Source: Patescibacteria group bacterium (GTDB lineage: Bacteria > Patescibacteriota > Gracilibacteria > UBA1369 > PNNO01). From it: DNA of 8,336 nt. The notes below the pieces were generated by a model. The model was not told where the DNA came from. It searched no databases and saw only the letters and a list, made by a program, of their open reading frames with translations. This document shows, in pieces, positions 1-4,903 of the stretch. Within the stretch, counting starts at the first letter, position 1. Each line of letters begins with the position of its first letter. Position numbers and translations under genes: made by a program. The DNA is taken from positions 1-8,336 of the forward strand of contig JAHJMX010000112.1 in the NCBI GenBank assembly GCA_018821175.1, in the 5' to 3' direction.

Positions 1-483
1 GCTAATGAAATTTTTTGCCCATTTATTTTTCACGATAATGAGATTTTTTTTAATTTCTACAATATCGCGCGCAGATATCAAAAGGTCCGGAGTTTTCAAA
101 AGTCCAAAAAAGGACTTGTGTACAACGATTTTAGTCATTCCGTATGCTTGTGTGTTGATATAATAATCTTGCACATGTCCTAAATATTCCCCTTTTACTG
201 TTTCAACTTTGCTTTTTAGGATGCCAATATCGCTTTTCAAAATTTCTTGTATGTTTATGATGTCTTCTGCATCAATAATATCATCGAAATCTCCGATAAT
301 AAGCCCTATTCCAAAATACAAAATATCCATAGGTATAATGATTTTCATTTTTCCAGTATTGGTGAAAAACGCCTCTACTTTGCCATTTTTTGTATTAATG
401 AGGATATCAGTTATGCGTCCCACTTTTCCAGCTCCTTCAATGATAATAGGGAGCCCGATGATTTTTGAATAAGGTTTTTCCAT
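1..483 (-). CDS. PRC-barrel domain protein (partial, C-terminus cut by window edge)
   Basis: An open frame of 161 codons runs from an ATG at 483 to the left edge without a stop, so the C-terminus is missing. The visible protein is rich in beta-strand-like hydrophobic stretches and looks like two PRC-barrel-type repeats. The first covers about residues 4-75: SKIIGLPIII, then GKVGRITDILINTKNGKVEAFF, then IIPMDILYFG. The second covers about 82-150: GILKSKVETVKGEYLGHVQDYYINTQ, then a strand and LLISARDIV. The pattern of a 'G-x-V/x-D' turn followed by 'I(P/S)xxDI' is typical of PRC barrels, which occur in photosynthetic reaction centre H subunits, RimM and many small proteins of unknown role. No signal peptide or membrane segment is visible in this part. 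The start is supported by a promoter whose -10 box ends seven bases before the ATG, with no Shine-Dalgarno sequence. The domain call is fairly secure, but the cellular role is unknown. Confidence 0.8.
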   Translation of the reverse strand, partial: MEKPYSKIIGLPIIIEGAGKVGRITDILINTKNGKVEAFFTNTGKMKIIIPMDILYFGIGLIIGDFDDIIDAEDIINIQEILKSDIGILKSKVETVKGEYLGHVQDYYINTQAYGMTKIVVHKSFFGLLKTPDLLISARDIVEIKKNLIIVKNKWAKNFIS

Positions 484-489
484 ATGAAC

Positions 490-518
490 ACTATAAATCA
501 AAAATTCTTTGACTTCAA
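490..518 (-). promoter_or_regulatory. Promoter of PRC-barrel gene, predicted leaderless
   Basis: On the minus strand TTGAAG (513-518) and TATAGT (490-495) are separated by exactly 17 nt. A start site six to eight bases beyond the -10 box falls at about 482-484, on the ATG itself (481-483). This predicts a leaderless or nearly leaderless transcript. Confidence 0.6.
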
Positions 519-537
519 AAAAGAAATTCCATATAGT
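509..537 (+). promoter_or_regulatory. Promoter of tRNA-Pro
   Basis: TTGACT (509-514) and TATAGT (532-537) are 17 nt apart, giving a start near 544 and a leader of about 24 nt before tRNA-Pro. Its -35 overlaps the -35 of the divergent PRC-barrel promoter by two bases within the near-palindrome TTGACTTCAA (509-518). Both directions use the same -10 hexamer. Confidence 0.7.
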
Positions 538-567
538 GAGTGAGCTTTAAAAGCAGCGATGGTTTTT

Positions 568-645
568 CGGGGCATAGCGTAGTCTGGTTATCGCGCACGG
601 TTTGGGACCGTGAGGTCGCAGGTTCGAATCCTGCTGCCCCGACCA
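568..645 (+). tRNA. tRNA-Pro (anticodon TGG)
   Basis: The acceptor arms CGGGGCA (568-574) and TGCCCCG (635-641) pair fully. The anticodon stem CACGG/CCGTG encloses the loop TTTGGGA, which gives anticodon TGG. The T arm is GCAGG-TTCGAAT-CCTGC. The discriminator is A642 and CCA is encoded at 643-645. C1-G72 at the end of the acceptor is usual for bacterial tRNA-Pro. It is a single tRNA with its own promoter and terminator. Confidence 0.97.
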
Positions 646-662
646 TTTTCATTTTTGAAGAT

Positions 663-703
663 AAAAAAAACTCATAGCCTAATTTTGTTTGGGCTAGAGT
701 TTT
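663..703. terminator. Bidirectional terminator between tRNA-Pro and the 64-aa gene
   Basis: CTCATAGCC (671-679) pairs with GGCTAGAG (692-699) with one bulged A. On plus it is followed by TTTT (700-703) and ends tRNA-Pro. On minus the eight A's at 663-670 read as a run of eight U's and end the small gene that stops at 729. Confidence 0.7.
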
Positions 704-728
704 GTGATTTGAAAGGTTTAGCAATTTT

Positions 729-923
729 TTATACCTTTGCTGGTTTCTTTTTCATGACATCAATGGCTCTACAGTGTACGGTAAGGATAGTCTCACGTAT
801 TTTCTCGCGCTTTGCCGGGTCTTCATCAGGCTTAGAGTCAACTAGTTCCCTTGTAAGTTCGCTGAGAATAAGTTCAGCTTCTTTATGGGTCGATTCGATA
901 TGTTCGTCTGACATTTCTTCCAT
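729..923 (-). CDS. Hypothetical small helical protein, 64 aa
   Basis: I do not recognise this protein. It is 64 residues, charged and probably all helical. It has an acidic N-terminus (MEEMSDEH), a central stretch LILSELTRELVD, a loop rich in Asp, Pro and Lys (about residues 31-38), a second helix KREKIRETILTVHCRAIDVM, and a basic tail KKKPAKV. No signal peptide or membrane segment is visible. A Shine-Dalgarno-like GGTGAAGG lies about 10 nt upstream of the ATG, the only such site among the genes here, and sits in a small hairpin. The gene ends at a two-sided terminator. It lies 67 nt after the stop of the 88-aa gene on the same strand with no good promoter in between, so the two are probably co-transcribed. 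It is likely a real gene because promoter, order and terminator agree. Confidence 0.6.
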   Translation of the reverse strand: MEEMSDEHIESTHKEAELILSELTRELVDSKPDEDPAKREKIRETILTVHCRAIDVMKKKPAKV

Positions 924-930
924 TAGTTAT

Positions 931-950
931 GTACCTTCACCAAGAGGTAC
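931..950 (-). promoter_or_regulatory. Hairpin over the ribosome-binding region of the 64-aa gene
   Basis: GTACCT (931-936) and AGGTAC (945-950) form a perfect 6-bp inverted repeat with an 8-nt loop. In the minus-strand mRNA the hairpin ends 7 nt before the ATG at 923 and contains the only Shine-Dalgarno-like GAAGG in its loop and 3' arm. This could limit translation initiation, but the small stem makes a chance origin possible. Confidence 0.35.
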
Positions 951-990
951 GAAAATAATAAGGTGAGCTGTGCTGATTTTACACCGCTAA

Positions 991-1257
991 TTATTCTTCG
1001 TCTATTGTAAAAATTTCTACACCTTCCGTATCCCAATTTGTCAATACATCCTCGGTTAATTCTATGTTGAAGGCTGCGGTTTCTTGATTTCGCGGCTTAG
1101 CACATCTTATTTTTTTTCTAATTTTGTCATCTGTTATTTTAGCATTCAAAAATGATATCATCCCGCGGATTTCCTTTTGTATAGCCATCGAAGCATTGCT
1201 GTAATCAATTTCTATTGCTGTTGTTCCATCTGGTATAGAGGTAATTTTTTCTTTCAT
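991..1257 (-). CDS. Hypothetical protein, 88 aa
   Basis: I do not recognise the family. The protein opens with MKEKITSIPDGTTAIEIDYS, which looks like a beta hairpin. A segment of about residues 22-55 follows that should be helical and then basic (SMAIQKEIRGMISFLNA, DDKIRKKIRCAKPRN). It ends in an acidic strand-rich tail with NIELTEDVL and EGVEIFTIDEE. No membrane segment or signal peptide is seen. A near-consensus promoter ends about 27 nt upstream of the ATG, which supports this start, although no Shine-Dalgarno sequence is present. It is the first gene of a probable two-gene unit with the 64-aa gene downstream. Confidence 0.65.
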   Translation of the reverse strand: MKEKITSIPDGTTAIEIDYSNASMAIQKEIRGMISFLNAKITDDKIRKKIRCAKPRNQETAAFNIELTEDVLTNWDTEGVEIFTIDEE

Positions 1258-1290
1258 AAGTTATATTCGTTAATTTTAAGGAAGGGAGTG

Positions 1291-1319
1291 ATTGTATAAA
1301 GTTCATATAATTTTGTCAA
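1291..1319 (-). promoter_or_regulatory. Strong promoter of the two-gene unknown operon
   Basis: On minus the perfect -35 hexamer TTGACA (1314-1319) and TACAAT (1291-1296) are 17 nt apart. The start is expected near 1284, giving a leader of about 27 nt. This is the best match to the sigma-70 consensus in the window. Confidence 0.75.
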
Positions 1320-1344
1320 ACGTAGATTTGTTCCCGTTATACAT

Positions 1345-1379
1345 AAAAAAGAGAGCGACACTTTGCCTTATTGCCGCTC
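1345..1379 (-). terminator. Rho-independent terminator of argH-pgi
   Basis: On the minus strand GAGCGGCA (1372-1379) pairs with TGTCGCTC (1353-1360), 8 bp with one G-U pair and an 11-nt loop. It is followed by CT and a run of U's (A1345-1350 on plus). It lies about 35 nt beyond the pgi stop. The plus strand has no U tract here, so it works one way only. Confidence 0.8.
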
Positions 1380-1413
1380 AAAAAACAGGTTATTAAAAAA
1401 ATCGTGTGAAATC

Positions 1414-2709
1414 TTACGACAACAATTCTCTGGTAATCACTTTAGAAAGTTCTACGCCAGGCTGATTGAATGCATTGATTTCATACAATTCTCCAAGAAA
1501 GGCCGTAGAAGCCTCAAATAGCATGAACAATGCTCCCAAGTGATACTCGTCTACCTTTTCGAGTTCAAGGGTGATATTTGGGCGATTATTGCGAGTGAAA
1601 GCTTCGGTGGTTCCTTGTTGTTCGGTATGCATTAATTTGTTGAATGAAACCCCTTGTAAAAATGAAAAATTTTCTTCATTTGGATACAATGTTGGGATTT
1701 CAACTTCTTGTCCTAGATCATTAACTTTAATAAAAATAATAAATTTATTATTTGGACCTTCATTGTAAAGTTGGCTTTGCGAATGTTGATCTGTTGCTCC
1801 AAGTGCGCTAACTGGGGTTATACCAACATTAACAGTATCTCCATTTTCGTTTTGTGCTTTACCAATACTTTCCGCAAGTAGCTGCCTGTACCAATCAGAA
1901 AAGCGAATCAATTTTTGGGAATATGGCATTATAACGTTCATACATTTACCCTTTTTATCCAGCAAATATTGCATCACTGCGACTTTAAAAGGTGTATTTT
2001 CCTCGAAATTTTCACTCAAAAATTTATCGCGCATGTATTTTGCGCCCTCAATTAATTGATCAATATTGATTCCTATCAAATATGCAGGAACGAGTCCCAC
2101 AGCGCTCAAAACAGAAAATCTACCACTAATATTTTTTGGTATTTCGAACATTTTAATATTTTCTTTCTCTCCAATTTTTCGAAGAAAACTATTTTCCATT
2201 CCAGTAACAAACACAAAATTTTTCGAAGGATCCAAACCTTTTTTATCTGTTTTATCCCGGAAATAGAAGTATTGGGCAATTGTTTCAGGTGTTTTTCCAG
2301 ACTTTGAAATAACAATAAAAAGTGTTTTTTCATAATTGATTACATCATCAATTTCCCTAATCAAATTTGGATCTATGTTGTCGAGTACATATAATTTTGG
2401 ATTTGTCTTATCTGGTTTTTCATTCCCAAAAATATGCTTCAGGCTGCGCTCAAGACAAATGGTTCCAAGTGCGCTTCCTCCGATTCCAAGAACTACAACA
2501 CTTTCAAATTTTCCCTTCACACTATCTCCATACTCCTTAATTTCTGTGATTAAATCAGCGTCATCAAATACATTATAAAAAGCTCTATTGCGTGCTTGAA
2601 TTTTCTCCAAATAATGAGCGATTTGTGCTGATTTTGAAGCAATTTCTTCGTTGCTGAGCCCATGCCTTTCATCAATTTTCTCTAAGTTCTCGAAATTTAT
2701 ATTAAGCAT
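1414..2709 (-). CDS. pgi: Glucose-6-phosphate isomerase
   Basis: The enzyme interconverts glucose 6-phosphate and fructose 6-phosphate in the cytosol. With the ATG at 2709 it has 431 residues, close to the short Bacillus/Thermotoga-type enzymes (about 450) and well below the ~550-residue proteobacterial type. Visible family motifs are GIGGSALG (75-82), the sugar-phosphate loop SKSGKTPET (135-143), GRFSVLSAVGLVPA (196-209), the Glu in QLLAESIGK (E280), the ring-opening His in TDQHSQ (H309), and the C-terminal Lys in QPGVELSK (K423). All expected catalytic residues are present. An in-frame TTG at 2754 would add 15 residues (SSKVFFYQ...) that match nothing in the family, so I prefer the ATG. Neither start has a Shine-Dalgarno sequence. 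It lies 47 nt after argH on the same strand with no promoter seen between them, so it is probably the second gene of an operon closed by the terminator at 1345-1379. Confidence 0.95.
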   Translation of the reverse strand: MLNINFENLEKIDERHGLSNEEIASKSAQIAHYLEKIQARNRAFYNVFDDADLITEIKEYGDSVKGKFESVVVLGIGGSALGTICLERSLKHIFGNEKPDKTNPKLYVLDNIDPNLIREIDDVINYEKTLFIVISKSGKTPETIAQYFYFRDKTDKKGLDPSKNFVFVTGMENSFLRKIGEKENIKMFEIPKNISGRFSVLSAVGLVPAYLIGINIDQLIEGAKYMRDKFLSENFEENTPFKVAVMQYLLDKKGKCMNVIMPYSQKLIRFSDWYRQLLAESIGKAQNENGDTVNVGITPVSALGATDQHSQSQLYNEGPNNKFIIFIKVNDLGQEVEIPTLYPNEENFSFLQGVSFNKLMHTEQQGTTEAFTRNNRPNITLELEKVDEYHLGALFMLFEASTAFLGELYEINAFNQPGVELSKVITRELLS

Positions 2710-2756
2710 TATTTTTGATTTAATTTTTTGATAAAAAAATACCTTCGAGCTCAATT

Positions 2757-4124
2757 TTATTTCACTAGTTTCTTTAATTCCTTTTCAGCTCTATCAAGTC
2801 CAAGATTTCCAGTTCCACCTTGGTGTTTTGACATACGAAGAAGCTTATCAATATCATCAGGACTTACTTCGATTTTATCAAGATTTGCTCCAATTTCGAT
2901 ATAAGCATCGCGGAATGGCATACCAGTCTTTACAAGTTCAAATGCTTTATGTGCTGCGAATAACGGTGGAGTCATAGCATTAATCAATACTTGTTTATTT
3001 GGTTTGATATTTTTTATAATTACAGACATCGCTTCCATTGAACGCTCTGTGTAGCGGATTCCAAGGAACAGAGGCCTTTTGATTTCTTGTCCGTCTCTAT
3101 GATATCCAGAACTTTTATGAAGAATATTCATTGTAAGTTCGTTTTTGCAAGAAATGACAGTTGCTGTGCGTGCGCGAATTAATTCAGCCACATCGAGATT
3201 TTTCTTTTGTGGCATAATTGAAGATCCTGTTGCAATTCCATCTGAAATATCCAAAAATGAGAATTCTTGAGTTGTATAAAGCAAAAGATCACATGCAAGT
3301 TTGTTTAGAGTCAGCATTATTTGAGAACAAACTTCAAGCAATTGTCCTTCGATTTTTCCACGTGAATTGTGGCAGTAAATAACGTTATTTTGAGTTCGTT
3401 TAAATCCAAGTTGTTTTGAAAGCCAATCGCGATCAAAGCTGAATGGCGAACCATATCCAGCTCCGGAACCAAGTGGATTTTGATCTATGATTTCGTTTGT
3501 AACTGCATTTAAAAGCCGGATATCGTCCATTAAACTTTCAACGAATGCTCCAATCCAAGTACCAAATGTTGTTGGCATGGCTTTTTGCATATGTGTATAT
3601 CCTGGCATAGGCATGAATTCATATTTTTTTGCAACTTTCAGAAGATCTTTTGCAAGCTTTGATGCCTGTGTTTTTAAATCTTTTGCTTTTTCCTTCATGA
3701 AAAGCCGCATCATAACAAGAACTTGATCATTGCGAGATCTTGCGGTGTGGATTTTTTTACCAGTTGCTCCAAGCTTCTCAATCAAATAATCTTCAATTTT
3801 TGTGTGACAATCTTCATCTTCAATTTTCAAATTAAATTTTCCAGCAGCGTAAAGAGCCAAAATTTCATCCAAACCTTTTTCTAACTGAGATAATTCCTTT
3901 TTTGTAATTACTTTATGTTTTTCAAGCAAACGAGCGTACATTCTTGACCCGAATACGTCGAATGGGATCATTTGTTGATCATAAATAATATCTTCACCAG
4001 CATTATAATTTTCTACAACTGGATCCAACTCAACAGTTTTTTTCTTATACCAAATCTTCCTCTTAATTGGCTTAGTGCCAGCTTTATCTGTGAGGATTTT
4101 TTTGATCGTTTTTTTGTTAGACAT
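2757..4124 (-). CDS. argH: Argininosuccinate lyase
   Basis: The enzyme splits argininosuccinate into arginine and fumarate. It belongs to the fumarase/aspartase superfamily and acts as a cytosolic homotetramer. The 455 residues match the usual 450-470. Motifs in order are FDVFGSRMYARLL (56-67), EDCHTKIEDYL (104-114), HTARSRNDQ (126-134), GYTHMQKAMP (175-184, with the Thr-His pair), QNPLGSGAGYG (215-225), the mobile signature loop GSSIMPQKKN (300-309) with the catalytic Ser, and GYHRDGQEIKRPLF (340-353). From memory, PFDVxGS, GKKIHxxRSRNDQ and SGYHRDxQ resemble the Bacteroidetes-type lyase more than the proteobacterial one. The N-terminus carries about 20 extra basic residues (KKTIKKILTDKAGTKPIKRK). 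No argG or other arginine gene is in the window. It leads the argH-pgi pair and is transcribed from a promoter sharing its -35 with the tRNA-Cys promoter. Confidence 0.92.
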   Translation of the reverse strand: MSNKKTIKKILTDKAGTKPIKRKIWYKKKTVELDPVVENYNAGEDIIYDQQMIPFDVFGSRMYARLLEKHKVITKKELSQLEKGLDEILALYAAGKFNLKIEDEDCHTKIEDYLIEKLGATGKKIHTARSRNDQVLVMMRLFMKEKAKDLKTQASKLAKDLLKVAKKYEFMPMPGYTHMQKAMPTTFGTWIGAFVESLMDDIRLLNAVTNEIIDQNPLGSGAGYGSPFSFDRDWLSKQLGFKRTQNNVIYCHNSRGKIEGQLLEVCSQIMLTLNKLACDLLLYTTQEFSFLDISDGIATGSSIMPQKKNLDVAELIRARTATVISCKNELTMNILHKSSGYHRDGQEIKRPLFLGIRYTERSMEAMSVIIKNIKPNKQVLINAMTPPLFAAHKAFELVKTGMPFRDAYIEIGANLDKIEVSPDDIDKLLRMSKHQGGTGNLGLDRAEKELKKLVK

Positions 4125-4191
4125 AGATTTTGAAGGTAAGGATGAGATGCAAAAATGAGGGGAAAAATATATTCAAATTTTTATCCCTCGC

Positions 4192-4220
4192 ATTCTAACT
4201 TCCTGAAAAAAAATTTGCAA
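4192..4220 (-). promoter_or_regulatory. argH-pgi promoter
   Basis: On minus TTGCAA (4215-4220) and TAGAAT (4192-4197) are 17 nt apart. The start is expected near 4185, leaving a leader of about 60 nt before argH. The -35 hexamer is its own reverse complement and is shared with the plus-strand tRNA promoter. Confidence 0.6.
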
Positions 4221-4243
4221 GAAATCTCTCTCTTGAGTAGAAT
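4215..4243 (+). promoter_or_regulatory. tRNA-Cys/tRNA-Arg promoter
   Basis: TTGCAA (4215-4220) and TAGAAT (4238-4243) are 17 nt apart. The start is expected near 4250, about 40 nt before tRNA-Cys. It is the mirror image of the argH promoter: same -35 bases, same spacing, same -10 hexamer. Confidence 0.65.
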
Positions 4244-4290
4244 GGCAAAGCAGCCAAGCGAAAGCTTATACGCAATATGGCTGTTTTTGT

Positions 4291-4366
4291 GGCGACGTGG
4301 CCAAGTGGCTAAGGCAGCGGTTTGCAAAACCGTTATTCGTGGGTTCGATCCCCACCGTCGCCTCCA
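4291..4366 (+). tRNA. tRNA-Cys (anticodon GCA)
   Basis: The acceptor arms GGCGACG (4291-4297) and CGTCGCC (4356-4362) pair fully. The anticodon stem GCGGT/ACCGT holds the loop TTGCAAA, anticodon GCA. The T arm is GTGGG-TTCGATC-CCCAC. The discriminator is U (T4363), the key identity base for Cys, and CCA is encoded at 4364-4366. It is the first gene of a two-tRNA transcript, 13 nt before tRNA-Arg. Confidence 0.97.
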
Positions 4367-4379
4367 AGTTTCCATATGT

Positions 4380-4456
4380 GTACCCGTAGCTCAGCTGGAT
4401 AGAGCGCAGCCCTGCGGAGGCTGAGGTCGTGAGTTCGAATCTCGCCGGGTACACCA
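4380..4456 (+). tRNA. tRNA-Arg (anticodon GCG)
   Basis: The acceptor arms GTACCCG (4380-4386) and CGGGTAC (4446-4452) pair fully. The anticodon stem CAGCC/GGCTG holds the loop CTGCGGA, anticodon GCG, for codons CGC and CGU. The T arm GTGAG/CTCGC contains one U-G pair. Discriminator A4453 and encoded CCA (4454-4456) follow. Most bacteria read these codons with tRNA-Arg(ACG), whose A34 is edited to inosine by TadA. A G34 version needs no editing. No clear U-tract terminator follows; the nearest structure is the inverted repeat at 4516-4555. Confidence 0.95.
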
Positions 4457-4515
4457 TTATTAGCTTACTCAAGCCCAAATGTGTTCGTGCGTTTTTTAAA
4501 TCTAAAACTTTTAAA

Positions 4516-4555
4516 TTGACCAATGCCTCAAAATGTGACACGTTGAGTTGGTCAA
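4516..4555. repeat. Nested inverted repeat around the cold-shock promoter -35
   Basis: TTGACCAA (4516-4523) is repeated in inverse as TTGGTCAA (4548-4555), perfect over 8 bp. Inside it CTCAA (4527-4531) pairs with TTGAG (4543-4547). In RNA this makes a 13-bp stem with a 3-nt bulge and an 11-nt loop. In DNA the two halves bracket the -35 of the cold-shock gene, as an operator might. No U tract follows, so it is not a standard terminator, although it could mark the end of the tRNA-Cys/Arg transcript. Confidence 0.6.
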
Positions 4556-4563
4556 ATTATATT
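4535..4563 (+). promoter_or_regulatory. Candidate promoter of the cold-shock gene
   Basis: GTGACA (4535-4540) and TATATT (4558-4563) are 17 nt apart. The start would lie near 4570, giving a 5' leader of about 75 nt before the ATG at 4646, AT-rich and with no Shine-Dalgarno sequence. The -35 lies inside the nested inverted repeat. A weaker alternative -10 is GATAAT at 4612-4617. Confidence 0.45.
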
Positions 4564-4645
4564 GCTGTCCAAGTGAGCATAGTCGAGTTTCATTCTAGAC
4601 ATTAAAAGTTTGATAATTGAAATAATTTTTTTTACATATCAAACA

Positions 4646-4849
4646 ATGCAAGAAGGAATTATCGCTCGTCTTACTGATAAAGGATTCGGATTCATCTCTC
4701 GAGAGGGACAAGAAAAAGATCTTTTTTTCCATTCAAATGAGCTTGTAGGTGTAGAGTACAAAGACCTTAAAGAAGGGGACAGAGTAACTTTTGAAGTTGC
4801 TGATGGTCCTAAAGGTCCTAATGCTATCAAGGTTAGCCTAGTTAGCTAA
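4646..4849 (+). CDS. csp: Cold-shock domain protein (CspA family)
   Basis: This small single-domain protein should bind single-stranded RNA and DNA and act as an RNA chaperone in the cytosol. Its 67 residues match the family's 65-70. RNP1 is KGFGFI (12-17) and RNP2 is LFFHS (26-30). The later strands GDRVTFEV (44-51) and GPNAIKVSLV (58-66) complete the five-strand barrel. The usual KWFN before RNP1 is replaced by ARLTD (7-11), so the first surface tryptophan is missing, while the Phe residues of RNP1 and RNP2 remain. The ATG at 4646 puts MQEGII at the N-terminus as in other cold-shock proteins. An in-frame TTG at 4610 would add 12 unrelated residues. An AAGGA lies just after the start codon, not before it. 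The gene stands alone, with its own promoter and a strong terminator. Confidence 0.93.
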   Translation: MQEGIIARLTDKGFGFISREGQEKDLFFHSNELVGVEYKDLKEGDRVTFEVADGPKGPNAIKVSLVS

Positions 4850-4870
4850 TCTAGCTTAATTAAGACGCCG

Positions 4871-4903
4871 AAAAAAGCCTCTCAATTTTTGAGGGGCTTT
4901 TTT
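4871..4903. terminator. Bidirectional terminator shared by the cold-shock gene and amidohydrolase
   Basis: The arms 4871-4885 and 4889-4903 pair over 15 bp (GCCTCTCAA core against TTGAGGGGC, one U-G pair) with a 3-nt loop and A6/T6 flanks. It therefore gives a U tract in both directions. It ends the plus-strand cold-shock gene 21 nt after its stop. On minus its outer arm overlaps the last two bases of the amidohydrolase stop codon (4902-4904). Confidence 0.92.

Noticed and set aside
515..724. A 69-codon minus-strand frame containing AAGFEPATSRSQ
   Set aside because: This peptide is the familiar antisense translation of a tRNA T arm and anticodon region. It lies across tRNA-Pro and its terminator.
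1414..2754. pgi start at TTG 2754
   Set aside because: The 15 extra residues match nothing in the family and there is no ribosome-binding site. The ATG at 2709 gives a normal N-terminus. It cannot be fully excluded.
4155..4541. Overlapping frames on both strands with GSNPRIT, FELTTSASAGLRS and VGIEPTNNGFANR
   Set aside because: All are translations through tRNA-Cys and tRNA-Arg; such peptides are common false annotations.
4610..4849. Cold-shock gene start at TTG 4610
   Set aside because: It would add 12 hydrophobic residues before a standard cold-shock N-terminus. The ATG at 4646 fits family length.
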